Positions 44,339 to 52,429 of a stretch of 64,000 bases of DNA are shown here, piece after piece; position 1 is the stretch's first letter; every line of letters starts with the position of its first letter. The stretch lies in the NCBI RefSeq assembly GCF_900111485.1, contig NZ_FOIC01000002.1, forward strand, positions 62,001 to 126,000. The letters run 5' to 3'. The stretch comes from Natrinema hispanicum (GTDB lineage: Archaea > Halobacteriota > Halobacteria > Halobacteriales > Natrialbaceae). The position numbers and the translations under genes were made by a program. The notes below the pieces were generated by a model, which saw only the letters and a list, made by a program, of their open reading frames with translations, made no database searches and was not told the origin of the DNA.

Positions 44339-45270
44339 CAGGCGTCACCTCCCTCGTCGTCGTCGTCCGCTTCCATTTCCTCGACAAGCTCTTCGGCTTC
44401 CGCTTCGACGTCTTCCTCGAGCTCGTCGAGCTCTTCTTCGACGTCTTCGTCGCCGCCGGGGACTTCGACCTCTTCGAACTCCTCGTCGGCCTCGACTTCC
44501 TCTTCGATGACCTCTTCGACGACGTCTTCGTCGACGGTCTCGGCAGCCTCCTCAGCTGCAGCCTCGGCACCAGCTTCGGCGGCCTCGGCTTCCTCGGGTT
44601 CGCCCTCGAGGAGCTCCTCGACGCCTTCGGCCTCGTTGGCCTCGACGGCATCGGGGACGAGCTCTTCGGGATCGAGATCCTCGTTGATCTGGAAGTCGTC
44701 GGGGAGCTCGGCTCCTGGCGGGATGATCTTGACGTCGACACCGATGGTGCCGAGTTTCATCACCGCAACGCCCTGGCCGTGGTCGACGACCTCTTCGGCG
44801 GGTTCGCCGTTGTGCTTGATGTAGCCGCGGTTGAACTTCTCAACGCGCGATCGCGCACCGGTGACCTTCCCAGAGAGGACGATCTCCGCGCCGAGTGCGC
44901 CGGCTTCCATGATCCGGTCGATCGTCGTGTGACCGGCCTTCCGGAAGTACCAGCCACGCTCGAGGGCGTTAGCCAGTCGGTCGGCGACGATCCGTGCGTT
45001 CAGGTCGGGTTCTTCGACCTCCTGGACGTCGATCTGAGGGTCCTCGAGGTTGAATCGCTCTTCGAGGGCCGTCGTGACCTTCCGGATGTTCTCGCCGCCT
45101 TTGCCGATGACCATCCCGGGCTTTTCGGCCTTGAGGACGATCTGGGTTCCCATCGGCGTCTTGGCGACGTCCATACCACCGTAGCCTGCGCGGCCGAGTT
45201 CTTCCTGGAAGAACTCGTCGATCTGAGACCGCTGGAGGCCGTTCTCGATGAATTGGTGTTCGTCAGCCAT
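44338..45270 (-). CDS. rps3: 30S ribosomal protein S3 (uS3) with long acidic tail
   Basis: A 310-residue small-subunit protein at the mRNA entry channel. The KH domain contains [22 protein letters not shown] (about 47-68, with the GxxG loop). The C-terminal S3 fold includes [27 protein letters not shown]. Residues from about 210 on form a tail of about 100 mostly Glu/Ala/Asp residues, far longer than bacterial S3. The tail is in frame without an interrupting stop. Flanked by rpl22 and rpl29 with one-base overlaps. Confidence 0.96.
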   Translation of the reverse strand: MADEHQFIENGLQRSQIDEFFQEELGRAGYGGMDVAKTPMGTQIVLKAEKPGMVIGKGGENIRKVTTALEERFNLEDPQIDVQEVEEPDLNARIVADRLANALERGWYFRKAGHTTIDRIMEAGALGAEIVLSGKVTGARSRVEKFNRGYIKHNGEPAEEVVDHGQGVAVMKLGTIGVDVKIIPPGAELPDDFQINEDLDPEELVPDAVEANEAEGVEELLEGEPEEAEAAEAGAEAAAEEAAETVDEDVVEEVIEEEVEADEEFEEVEVPGGDEDVEEELDELEEDVEAEAEELVEEMEADDDDEGGDA

Positions 45271-45749
45271 TAGCTATCACCTGCTTCGTCCTCGTCGACT
45301 TCTTCGACGATGATCTCGACGTCGACCTGCGGCGTGTTCCAGGAGGACGCTCGCCCCATCGCGCGGGGCTTGCGGCCCACGGACTCGCCGACCTTGTGGG
45401 CAGCGACGTGGGCGATCTCCATGGACGCGCCGTCGAAGCCCTGACTGTCCGCGTTGGCTTCGACGTTCTCGAGCAGGTCGAGGAACTCCCCGGAGACCTT
45501 CTCCGGGTACTTGCCAGCGTCCCAGCCGTCGACGTCGGAGCGGTGCCCCGCGCCGGCGTTGTGGGACTTGAACGGAACCGACTGGACTTCGTCGATGACG
45601 TCCTGAAGGTACGCCTGCGCGTCCGCGACGGTGCGGCCTTTGATCTCGCGGGCGACCTCCTTGCTGTGCTTGTGGCTCATCTGCCGCTCCCGAAGCATGG
45701 CTTTCGCCGTCGTGTCGGGATCGGCGTCGACTGAGTAGTTGATTCCCAT
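45270..45749 (-). CDS. rpl22: 50S ribosomal protein L22 (uL22)
   Basis: A 159-residue protein lining the peptide tunnel. ATAKAMLRERQMSHKHSKEVAREIKG, VPFKSHNAGAGHRSDVDGWDAG and VAAHKVGESVGRKPRAMGRASSWNTPQVDVEIIVEE are archaeal L22 landmarks. Seven bases follow rps19, and one base overlaps rps3. Confidence 0.96.
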   Translation of the reverse strand: MGINYSVDADPDTTAKAMLRERQMSHKHSKEVAREIKGRTVADAQAYLQDVIDEVQSVPFKSHNAGAGHRSDVDGWDAGKYPEKVSGEFLDLLENVEANADSQGFDGASMEIAHVAAHKVGESVGRKPRAMGRASSWNTPQVDVEIIVEEVDEDEAGDS

Positions 45750-45756
45750 GCGTGGA

Positions 45757-46179
45757 TCACTTCAGTGGGACGAACTTCGACGATCGGGTCGCGCCGATAC
45801 CGGCCTGACCGTGCTCGACCGAGTTCCGGGTGAGCCGGAACTCGCCGAGGTAGTGGCCGATCATTTCGGGCTCGACGCGGACGCGCTCGAACGACTGTCC
45901 GTTGTAGACCTCGAAGGTCAGATCAACGAACTCCGGCAGGATCGGCATATCCCGCAGGTGCGTTCGGATCGGCGCGTTCGCCGTCTCTTCCTCGTCCGCA
46001 TTGCGGGCCTCCTCGAGCAGCTTCTGCTTCTCGACGGAGAGACCGCGTTCGATACTTCGCCGCTGTCGTGCGGGCAGCAGTTCCACGACCTCGTCGAGCT
46101 CCATGTCCTGCAGCTCCTCGACCGTGTAGCCGCGGTAGGTGAACTCACCTTCACGGCCGGTTCGGTACTCCTGACTCAT
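45757..46179 (-). CDS. rps19: 30S ribosomal protein S19 (uS19)
   Basis: A 140-residue small-subunit head protein. An archaeal N-terminal part ([30 protein letters not shown]) precedes the conserved [28 protein letters not shown] and the final [33 protein letters not shown]. It overlaps rpl2 by four bases. Confidence 0.96.
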   Translation of the reverse strand: MSQEYRTGREGEFTYRGYTVEELQDMELDEVVELLPARQRRSIERGLSVEKQKLLEEARNADEEETANAPIRTHLRDMPILPEFVDLTFEVYNGQSFERVRVEPEMIGHYLGEFRLTRNSVEHGQAGIGATRSSKFVPLK

Positions 46180-46898
46180 TTGTTGCCACCTCGACCGGTG
46201 CGTCGGGACGAGATGTCACCGACCTTCCGTCCCGGCGGGGCGTCCCGCGAGACGGACTTGGGTTTGCCGGGGTGCTGGCGGCCACCGCCACCGAACGGGT
46301 GGTCGACGGCGTTCATCGCCACACCACGGACGCGAGGCCACTTGGTGCCCCGGGCCTTCATCTTGTGGTACTTGTTCCCTGCCTTGACCATCGGCTTCTC
46401 CGTGCGACCGCCACCGGCGACAACGCCGATGGTAGCACGGCACTGCGGGTCGAGGCGCTTGACCTCGCCGCTTGGAAGTTGGACGACCGCAGCGTTGCGG
46501 TCGTGAGTGATGAGGTCTGCGTTGGTCCCCGAAGCGCGGGCGAATCGACCGCCGTCACCGGGGTTCGCTTCGACGTTACAGACCGGCACCCCTTCGGGGA
46601 TCTCCGCGAGCGGGAGCGTGTTGCCGGGCTTGATCTCTGCGGAAACGCCGACCTGCAACTCCTCGCCGACGGTGATACCCTCTGGTGCGAGGATCAGTCG
46701 CTGATCGCCGTCGTCGAATTCGACGGCAGCAACCGGTGCGGATCGGGCCGGGTCGTGTTCGATGTCCACGACCGTCCCGCGCACAACGTCGTCGTCTTCC
46801 TCTTTCTTGTGGTCGAGCTTCGCCTTGTACCGGTGCGACGGGGCACGGAACGTGGAGGTCCCGCGACCGCGTCGTTGTCCTTGAATGCGTCGTCCCAT
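46176..46898 (-). CDS. rpl2: 50S ribosomal protein L2 (uL2)
   Basis: A 240-residue universal protein near the peptidyl transferase centre. It keeps [12 protein letters not shown] (N-terminal rRNA tail), [40 protein letters not shown] and the conserved C-terminal [28 protein letters not shown]. The His-bearing loop near [11 protein letters not shown] is required for subunit joining. Two bases from rpl23. Confidence 0.97.
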   Translation of the reverse strand: MGRRIQGQRRGRGTSTFRAPSHRYKAKLDHKKEEDDDVVRGTVVDIEHDPARSAPVAAVEFDDGDQRLILAPEGITVGEELQVGVSAEIKPGNTLPLAEIPEGVPVCNVEANPGDGGRFARASGTNADLITHDRNAAVVQLPSGEVKRLDPQCRATIGVVAGGGRTEKPMVKAGNKYHKMKARGTKWPRVRGVAMNAVDHPFGGGGRQHPGKPKSVSRDAPPGRKVGDISSRRTGRGGNK

Positions 46899-46900
46899 GC

Positions 46901-47155
46901 TCAGAACACCCCGATTCGCGAAGCGACTTCCTGTGCGTCGTCGTCCTCGGAGAGGCGGACGACCGCTTTCTTCTTGCCGTTCATCGTAAGCTGCGTGTTC
47001 ACGTTCTCGACCGAAATCTCGAAGCGCTCTTCGACCTCGTCCTGAATCTCAGGCTTGGTCGCGTCCGGGTTGACGATGAACTGGAGCTTGTTCTCGAAGT
47101 CCATATCGTCCATCGCCTTCTCGGTCACGAGCGGGTGTTCGATGATCGAACTCAT
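46901..47155 (-). CDS. rpl23: 50S ribosomal protein L23 (uL23)
   Basis: An 84-residue tunnel-exit protein that docks SRP and the translocon. IIEHPLVTEKAMDDMDFENKLQFIVNPDATKPEI and VNTQLTMNGKKKAVVRLSEDDDAQEVASRIGVF are the archaeal pattern. Its ATG overlaps the rpl4 stop by four bases. Confidence 0.96.
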   Translation of the reverse strand: MSSIIEHPLVTEKAMDDMDFENKLQFIVNPDATKPEIQDEVEERFEISVENVNTQLTMNGKKKAVVRLSEDDDAQEVASRIGVF

Positions 47156-47904
47156 CGGTCAGCCACCTCCTCGAGTGCGCTCTCGGTCCAGACGGTGAGC
47201 CGTCCGGGCTGTGCGCCGGGCGCGAGATCCTCCGCGTTGACCTCGGCGGCGGTCGTCACGTCGGCACCCGCGAGGTTGCGGGCTGCACGGGACGGGCCGG
47301 TCTCGCTCGAGGTGACAAAGAGGATCGACGTCGGCGTCTTGTACTTGCGGCCACGGGCTTTCCCCTGACCGGAGCGGACGCTGCGACCCTCGTCGGCGCG
47401 TTCGATGTCGTCTGCGAGGCCGGCGGCCTCGAGGAACTCGACGACCTCTTGCGTCTTGTGGAGGTCCTCGAACTCGTCAGAGACGACAACCGGGATCTCG
47501 GCGTCGTCGTCGAACTCGTGGCCACGTTCGGCGACGAGTTCGGCGTCGGTCGTCGCAGCGATGGCGCTGCGAACGGCCAGTTTCTTCTCTTTCTTGTTGA
47601 TCGATTCAGTCCAGTCCTTCTCGGCTTTCGGCGGGTGGGCCTTCCGTCCCTTGATGGTCTGGGGAACGCGTCGACCGCGACCCTCCTGTCGTGGGACGTG
47701 GGCCATGCCCCGGCCGCTACCGAACGATTCGGCCGGCGTTCGGAGGCCGGCGAACTCGTCGGCACCGTAGTCCTGTTTTCGGTTGGCCTGTGCGGCACGC
47801 ACGGCGCGGCCGATCAAGTCCGGGCGGTACGTGGTCTCGAAGACCGCCGGGAGCTCGACCGTGCCCGCCTCGGAGCCGTCCAGGTCTCGTACTGTTGCGT
47901 CCAT
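47152..47904 (-). CDS. rpl4: 50S ribosomal protein L4 (uL4)
   Basis: A 250-residue protein with an extended tunnel loop. The start ATVRDLDGSEAGTVELPAVFETTYRPDLIGRAVRA is followed by the loop GSGRGMAHVPRQEGRGRRVPQTIKGRKAHPPK, then a helical core (ELVAERGHEFDDDAEIPVVVSDEFEDL) and AARNLAGADVTTAAEVNAEDLAPG. Three bases from rpl3. Confidence 0.96.
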   Translation of the reverse strand: MDATVRDLDGSEAGTVELPAVFETTYRPDLIGRAVRAAQANRKQDYGADEFAGLRTPAESFGSGRGMAHVPRQEGRGRRVPQTIKGRKAHPPKAEKDWTESINKKEKKLAVRSAIAATTDAELVAERGHEFDDDAEIPVVVSDEFEDLHKTQEVVEFLEAAGLADDIERADEGRSVRSGQGKARGRKYKTPTSILFVTSSETGPSRAARNLAGADVTTAAEVNAEDLAPGAQPGRLTVWTESALEEVADR

Positions 47905-47907
47905 GTG

Positions 47908-48927
47908 TTATCCCTGGTTGGATGCGGTGGAGACATAGCGCACCTCGGGATCGAGGCGCGGCTGGTCTCCGGGTCGGATCGCCGGGCGGAAGCGCACGAG
48001 GCGCTTCTGTGGCCCGGGCAGCGAGCCCTTGATCAGCGCGTGCGGTCCGTCGACTTCGCCGTAGTTGACGAAGCCGCCGTCGACCGTCGCGTCGGCACCG
48101 TCGCCGATGTCGACGAGGCGCTTGTTCAGTTCCGTCCGCTGGTGGTAACCGGTCTGGCCCTGCTGGGGGACCGTCGAGCGAACGCGAGATGGGTTCCAGG
48201 GGCCGAGGTTGCCGATGCGGCGACGCCAGCCCTGCCGGGCGTGTTTGCCCTTGCGTTTCTGGACGCCCCATCGCTTGACGGGACCCTGGGTCCCTTTCCC
48301 TTTCGTGACGCCGCTTGCGTCGACGTACTCGCCGGCGCGGAACACATCGTTCATGACGTGTTCGCCGCCGTCCTCGAGCAGCTCGAGGGCGAAGTCGACG
48401 CGTTCGTCGACGGAGCCGCCGCCGACGCGCGTTTCCATCACGTCCGGTTTCTTCTTCGGTACCGAGGGAACCTCCGACGGTACCGTGTGGGTGATGACGC
48501 GAACGTCGTCGACGCGGCCCTCCTCGTGGAGGCCACGGAGCTCGTCCGTGGCAGCGTCGGCGTCGTAATCGTCACCGGGAAGGTCCAGCACGCGATCGAG
48601 TTCGGGAACGAACTCGTCGGTCCAGACCTCGGTCAGTGGCTTCATACCGTACGGCGTGTCTTCGTACGCTCGCAGGGACACGGCGCGCATCGGCGGCGTC
48701 TCCACGATCGTCACAGGGACGGTCTGTTCCATCCCTTCGGTCGGCGAATTCGATTTATCGTCGACCATGACGACGTGGGTCATGCCGGCCTTGTAGCCCG
48801 CGAACCCCTGAAGCGTCGGCTGTCCGTCGTCGTCCGGCCACGAATTGAACCGTGGGACCTCGCTGGTCGCACGCTTTCGTGGGCCGAACCCGAGTGAGCC
48901 TTTGCGTGGTCTATTTGCTTGTGGCAT
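47908..48927 (-). CDS. rpl3: 50S ribosomal protein L3 (uL3)
   Basis: A 339-residue protein of the peptidyl transferase region. Archaeal landmarks are PRKGSLGFGPRKRATSEVPRF, LQGFAGYKAGMTHVVMVDDK, VDASGVTKGKGTQGPVKRWGVQKRKGKHARQGWRRRIGNLGPWNP and the tail LIKGSLPGPQKRLVRFR. It is preceded four bases upstream by the SPOUT-domain gene and leads the ribosomal protein genes of this operon. Confidence 0.96.
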   Translation of the reverse strand: MPQANRPRKGSLGFGPRKRATSEVPRFNSWPDDDGQPTLQGFAGYKAGMTHVVMVDDKSNSPTEGMEQTVPVTIVETPPMRAVSLRAYEDTPYGMKPLTEVWTDEFVPELDRVLDLPGDDYDADAATDELRGLHEEGRVDDVRVITHTVPSEVPSVPKKKPDVMETRVGGGSVDERVDFALELLEDGGEHVMNDVFRAGEYVDASGVTKGKGTQGPVKRWGVQKRKGKHARQGWRRRIGNLGPWNPSRVRSTVPQQGQTGYHQRTELNKRLVDIGDGADATVDGGFVNYGEVDGPHALIKGSLPGPQKRLVRFRPAIRPGDQPRLDPEVRYVSTASNQG

Positions 48928-48931
48928 GCAA

Positions 48932-49807
48932 TCACTCTCTGAGTGAGAGGGGAGCGAGGGTGGCGAACAGAGCCTCCTCCGTTCGCACGACCTCGCTTCC
49001 CTGGTTCGGAACCGTGTTTAGCCAGAGGTCGAACCCCGGATCGGCAGTGGGTTCGACTCCGTCATCCACGTCCGTGGCTGTCTCCTGGACAGCCCCGACA
49101 GCGGATGCCTCGATTCCGAGGATATCCGGCAACCCTCGTTCGGGCGCGCCAAAGGCGACGGTCATCCCGTCGTCCTCGACACGGCCGGCCAGCGTCTCGA
49201 GCCGCCCGACGGTGAGTTCTTCACCGAATCGGGAGGCGGCGATACAGACGCCAGCGTCCTCACGGCCGAGTGCTGCCGAAAGGTCCGTCCGCTCGATCGA
49301 AAGCCCCGGAAGGGGCTCGTCGACGAGCTTCGCCCGGACCGGTCGTCGCGAAGAGATCCTGACGGTTACGCGCTCTCCCTCCTCGGCCTCCATGTCAGGA
49401 GGCGTGTTGAGGGAGATCGGGTGTTGCAGTCCGCAATTGACCCGGACGCGCCCTTCAGGTCCGACCTCGGTCACGATCCCTTGTCTTGACGACCCCGAAC
49501 CGTTCGATTCGGAGCCGGTCTGTGACACCGCGCGGAGCGGCGGCAAGACCCCCGCGTACTCCAGTTCGTCCCGCATCCCCCAGACCTCGTTGCGGAGGTA
49601 TGGGGGCGTTGCGGCGTACCGTAAGACGGTAGCGACGAACCCGCCGTCGAATCGACCCGTTTCGCCATCCCGATCGGGATAGACGATGAGACGATCGGCC
49701 CGGAAGATCGTCGCCGCGCGGGCGACGTATCCGAGTTTGCGAGTTGCCTCGCGTTTGTCCTCGGCTTCCCGGGTGAGCGACGACGGCACGAGTACGCTGA
49801 TGGTCAT
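48932..49807 (-). CDS. SPOUT-superfamily RNA methyltransferase-like protein
   Basis: A 291-residue protein of the DUF171/SPOUT1 family (putative RNA methyltransferase, knotted SAM-binding fold). The N-terminal region shows SVLVPSSLTREAEDKREATRKLGYVARAATIF with RADRLIVYPD. An OB-like domain follows (GIVTEVGPEGRVRVNCGLQHPISL). The C-terminal strand carries GMTVAFGAPERGLPDILGI, which forms the SAM knot. This gene typically heads the archaeal ribosomal S10 operon. A TTAAAA-type box (49863-49873) lies about 60 bases before the ATG. Confidence 0.85.
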   Translation of the reverse strand: MTISVLVPSSLTREAEDKREATRKLGYVARAATIFRADRLIVYPDRDGETGRFDGGFVATVLRYAATPPYLRNEVWGMRDELEYAGVLPPLRAVSQTGSESNGSGSSRQGIVTEVGPEGRVRVNCGLQHPISLNTPPDMEAEEGERVTVRISSRRPVRAKLVDEPLPGLSIERTDLSAALGREDAGVCIAASRFGEELTVGRLETLAGRVEDDGMTVAFGAPERGLPDILGIEASAVGAVQETATDVDDGVEPTADPGFDLWLNTVPNQGSEVVRTEEALFATLAPLSLRE

Positions 49808-49862
49808 GCCGAGACGCTTCGGCGCCGCGTCACTAGACTGTAGCGATGTATTGCGGAGAGGG

Positions 49863-49873
49863 TCTTAAAAGGA
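49863..49873 (-). promoter_or_regulatory. TATA box of the SPOUT-ribosomal operon
   Basis: Minus-strand TCCTTTTAAGA is an archaeal TATA-type element about 60 bases before the ATG at 49807, implying a 30-40-base leader on the operon transcript. Confidence 0.5.
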
Positions 49874-50070
49874 TAGCGGATTCGATTCCGGCTGACAACC
49901 GCTCACACCCGCGAATTCGTGCCGAACGGGAACACACTCACGTTCGGTAACTGGTCACAGACAACTACTGTCGAATGCGGATTACATTGCTGACTTCTGA
50001 TAGAATGTCGCTGCCTCGCGGTCGAAAATCGGCATGCCGAACCATGGCGAAGGGCGTGCGATTCGCAACC

Positions 50071-50079
50071 CTTATACAT
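50071..50079 (+). promoter_or_regulatory. TATA-like box of the first tRNA-Gly
   Basis: CTTATACAT is centred about 35 bases before the mature tRNA 5' end. Start-site distance of about 26 would leave a short 5' leader of roughly 9 bases, removed by RNase P. Confidence 0.4.
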
Positions 50080-50109
50080 CCATCCGGCAGTAGGTATGAG
50101 TGCAGCAGG

Positions 50110-50180
50110 GCGCTGGTAGTGTAGTGGTATCACGTGACCTTGCCATGGTCACAACCTGGGTTCAAATCCCAGCCAGCGCA
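50110..50180 (+). tRNA. tRNA-Gly (anticodon GCC), copy 1
   Basis: A 71-nt gene. The acceptor stem GCGCTGG/CCAGCGC carries discriminator A. The D arm is GTG-TAGTGGTAT-CAC, the anticodon stem TGACC/GGTCA has loop TTGCCAT (anticodon GCC), and the T arm is CTGGG-TTCAAAT-CCCAG. No intron or encoded CCA. The mature sequence is identical to the copy at 50606-50676. A partial 3'-end remnant lies at 50362-50382. Confidence 0.97.
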
Positions 50181-50288
50181 TTTTTCCGAACATCACATCC
50201 ACGAGCGTTGTGTATCAACGCGAGTATCCGTATTCGAAGAAGTCGGTCTGGATTTGAATTAGACTGTGGTTCTGCGAGCAAAGTCGTT

Positions 50289-50336
50289 CGAAACGGCTCC
50301 GCCGTTTCGTGATGACGAGAGAGCGAAGCTCTCTCG
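50289..50336. repeat. Tandem intergenic hairpins
   Basis: Two perfect stem-loops in a row: CGAAACGGC-TCC-GCCGTTTCG (50289-50309, 9 bp) and CGAGAGAGC-GAA-GCTCTCTCG (50316-50336, 9 bp). The second shares the GAGAGAG/CTCTCTC stem with the hairpin at 60424-60446. Such palindromic clusters recur in haloarchaeal intergenic DNA; function unknown. Confidence 0.75.
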
Positions 50337-50361
50337 AACCACGAACAGGTTCTCAGGCGTA

Positions 50362-50382
50362 GTTCAAATCCTAGCCAGCGTA
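50362..50382 (+). repeat. Degraded tRNA-Gly 3' end, attachment-site-like
   Basis: Nineteen of 21 bases match the T-loop-to-3'-end part of the tRNA-Gly gene (two C to T changes). No body of a tRNA precedes it. A duplicated 3' end of a tRNA gene is what tRNA-directed integration leaves (att site), so this may be the scar of a lost mobile element; it may also be a decayed third tRNA copy. Confidence 0.6.
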
Positions 50383-50536
50383 CGTCTCTGAACGAACTTC
50401 TTCAAACGATCATGTCGGTCGGGTCGCGGGCGCGTGACAAAATAATTGTCACTCAGTAACCTCGAACCACCGGCAACCGAATCCCCCATGTACTTGATTG
50501 ATTTGTTGGCGAACGTTCTGTTTCGATGTTCGTCAG

Positions 50537-50545
50537 TTATAAATA
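50537..50545 (+). promoter_or_regulatory. TATA box of the second tRNA-Gly
   Basis: TTATAAATA is a near-consensus archaeal TATA element. Transcription would start near 50567, about 39 bases before the mature tRNA 5' end. Confidence 0.55.
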
Positions 50546-50605
50546 GGTATGGCACATTTGTCTACTTGCACTCGAGATAACCTGGCTGACCGAGGCCAGT
50601 CGAGG

Positions 50606-50676
50606 GCGCTGGTAGTGTAGTGGTATCACGTGACCTTGCCATGGTCACAACCTGGGTTCAAATCCCAGCCAGCGCA
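50606..50676 (+). tRNA. tRNA-Gly (anticodon GCC), copy 2
   Basis: A 71-nt gene identical to copy 1 through the whole mature region, including acceptor GCGCTGG, loop TTGCCAT and the T arm. The flanks differ, but the five bases before the 5' end (AGGGC context) are similar. Downstream lie a TGATTTGAAT (50717-50726) and a GGTTCAAACCC (50767-50777), weaker echoes of the layout after copy 1. Confidence 0.97.
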
Positions 50677-50843
50677 CTTCTATCGCGAACAAATTCGTGA
50701 GCGACAGAATCGATCTTGATTTGAATGAGGCCAGACGCGCACAGTGAACCGAGCACGTCTGGACGTGGTTCAAACCCCCGCTGAGCCGTGTGTCTCATCG
50801 ACGAATACTCGAGAGCGTGGCTGGCGTCCAAGCGGCGTTCCGG

Positions 50844-51254
50844 CTAGTTGTGTTCCGCAGCGAGGTCCTCGAGCGCCAATTCGAGGTTCCACGCGTTAGC
50901 CTTCCAGAACGAGTCAAAGAGCACACCGAGAACGGGGACGGAGCCGGCAACGGCGTCGACGCCGACGTTCGCAAGCATGCGAAGCAGCGTCGATCGAGAG
51001 ACCCCCATACGAGCGGCTTCGACGACGAGATACAGCGAGACGACCGCGGCCGCGGTGTCGCCAGCTCCCGGGAGGATACCGACGATCGGATCGAGGCCGA
51101 CTCGAGCGTCCGTTCCAGGGATCCGAATCCCCTCGTCGAGTGTGTGCGCGACGAAGCGCATGCGATCGATCGCTCCATCGTCGACTGTGGCGGGGAGATC
51201 GTCCTCGAGTGTCTCGAGGTCCGTGCTGAGGGCGGCTGCTGTGTCGGATGCCAT
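50844..51254 (-). CDS. DUF4112-family protein
   Basis: A 136-residue protein of DUF4112. The core is IDRMRFVAHTLDEGIRIPGTDARVGLDPIVGILPGAGDTAAA (about 29-70) with two following hydrophobic stretches: VVSLYLVVEAARMGVS and VGVDAVAGSVPVLGVLFDSFWKANAWN. The alternating Gly/Pro and apolar segments suggest a membrane-associated or partly buried protein. Function unknown. It is a single gene on the minus strand facing the tRNA region. Confidence 0.85.
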   Translation of the reverse strand: MASDTAAALSTDLETLEDDLPATVDDGAIDRMRFVAHTLDEGIRIPGTDARVGLDPIVGILPGAGDTAAAVVSLYLVVEAARMGVSRSTLLRMLANVGVDAVAGSVPVLGVLFDSFWKANAWNLELALEDLAAEHN

Positions 51255-51447
51255 ACCCTCGATTGGGTCTGTCTGTCGATAAAGTCAGGGGTGGCCGTGG
51301 CAAGCGGCGATAGCCGTCGCGGTCGTCGATGGCGAGTAGCGTTGCGTCAGCGTGCGGGCGCGCTCGAGAGACACCACGTAGCCCTCACGCACAGCATTCA
51401 GACAGGAGTGTATATCACGTTTGCGTACTGTTAACGGCTGCGAGTGA

Positions 51448-51457
51448 CTTTTATACT
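51448..51457 (+). promoter_or_regulatory. TATA box of the second HalOD1 gene
   Basis: CTTTTATACT is an archaeal TATA-type element about 50 bases before the ATG at 51504, implying a short leader of about 25 bases. Confidence 0.45.
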
Positions 51458-51503
51458 ATGAGAGGGTACTCAACAGTGCACGATTGAACGATCAGATCTA
51501 GCA

Positions 51504-51857
51504 ATGCAGACGGACTTCTCACCTGCGGACGGCACGACCGACCTCCAGTACGATCAGCCCAATGACCGCTACGTCTTCCACCACGACACCGACGGGACGG
51601 CGACGATCACCACGACGATCGTCCACGCGCTGGCGTCGATCGCGGACACCGACGTCTCGCAGGGAGAGTTCTCCCTGTACGATAGCGTCGACCCGGACGC
51701 ACTCGAGCGCATCTTCGCCACGAAATCGGACGGCACCGAACGGACGGGTGGCCACGTCGCGTTCACCGCGCTCGAACACGAGGTGTACGTCTACGCGAAC
51801 GGTGACGTGATCATCTATCCACCGACGGGGACGCCTCGAACGCCGACGAGAGCCTGA
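51504..51857 (+). CDS. HalOD1 output-domain protein, 117 aa
   Basis: A second stand-alone HalOD1 domain. It opens with an acidic stretch and YVFHHDTDGTATITTTIVHALASIADTDV, then the conserved LYDSVDPDALERIF and a late VAFTALEHEVYVYANGDVIIYPP strand pair. It has the same domain as the gene at 20328, with a longer N-terminus. Whether it acts as an output adaptor for sensor kinases is inferred. Its stop is 161 bases before the MTH1187 gene. Confidence 0.8.
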   Translation: MQTDFSPADGTTDLQYDQPNDRYVFHHDTDGTATITTTIVHALASIADTDVSQGEFSLYDSVDPDALERIFATKSDGTERTGGHVAFTALEHEVYVYANGDVIIYPPTGTPRTPTRA

Positions 51858-52018
51858 CCGCGGGTCGGGTATCCATACGCAACCGCGCTGATCGTTTTTC
51901 GAAACCGTCCATCTTGTTAGCACCGCGGCCGCTCGGTGCGCGCTCCCGGCCAGCCCACCCTCAGAGAAAACCGCCGGATTGCACGGATTTAGGGAGCTAT
52001 CGATCGTTGCTCGGTCGT

Positions 52019-52333
52019 ATGACGGTAGTTGCGCTCCTGAGCGTTGCACCGGTAATCGAAGACAGTATGGCTGGTGAAGTCGCGAAGGCGGTCGACGCAC
52101 TCGAGGACTACGACGTCAGCTACGAGACGAACCCGATGGGGACGGTGATCGAAGCCGAGACGACGGACGAGCTCTTTGCGGCCGCACAGGCGGCCCATGA
52201 CGCGGTCGACGCCGACCGCGTGAGCACAGTCCTAAAGATCGACGATAAGCGGACACGTGATATCGACGCTGCGGAGAAGGTCACGGTCGTCGAAGACCAG
52301 CTCGGTCGGCCAGCCCGGAGCCGTAAAGAGTGA
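52019..52333 (+). CDS. MTH1187 / YkoF-like (UPF0045) thiamine-binding family protein
   Basis: A 104-residue protein of the ferredoxin-like MTH1187/UPF0045 family. TVVALLSVAPVIEDSMAGEVAKAVDALED and VSYETNPMGTVIEAETTDELFAAAQAAHDAV show the double beta-alpha-beta pattern. Family members bind thiamine-type or other small ligands as dimers; a function is not proven. Its start is ATG 52019; a frame open further upstream has no family similarity. It is followed by the HMA-like gene (97-base gap). Confidence 0.85.
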   Translation: MTVVALLSVAPVIEDSMAGEVAKAVDALEDYDVSYETNPMGTVIEAETTDELFAAAQAAHDAVDADRVSTVLKIDDKRTRDIDAAEKVTVVEDQLGRPARSRKE

Positions 52334-52429
52334 CCTTCTGACTGAACACCGCACACCGGCCAACGCACACCGGCGGGTGCTTGGAACAGACGGCTCAACA
52401 CGCAACCCAGCAGAGCGACTGGGTCAGAT

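Larger units (their letters stand above)
49808..50109. other. Promoter region of the ribosomal operon and of tRNA-Gly
   Basis: About 300 bases without a supported gene. It holds the minus-strand TATA box (49863-49873) for the SPOUT-L3 operon and a plus-strand CTTATACAT (50071-50079) about 35 bases before the first tRNA-Gly. Short frames here have no homology. Confidence 0.6.
50181..50605. other. Spacer between tRNA-Gly copies with tRNA remnants and palindromes
   Basis: About 425 bases. It holds, in order, an inverted GGATTTGAAT (50250-50259), two strong hairpins (50289-50336), a 21-nt degraded tRNA-Gly 3' end (50362-50382), and the TATA box of copy 2 (50537-50545). No supported gene is seen. 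The GGATTTGAAT is the reverse complement of ATTCAAATCC, a T-loop-type segment. Confidence 0.6.

Noticed and set aside
47449-48897. A 482-codon open frame on the plus strand opposite rpl4 and rpl3.
   Set aside because: Same reason: long antisense frames are expected in GC-rich codon use; the minus-strand ribosomal genes are certain.
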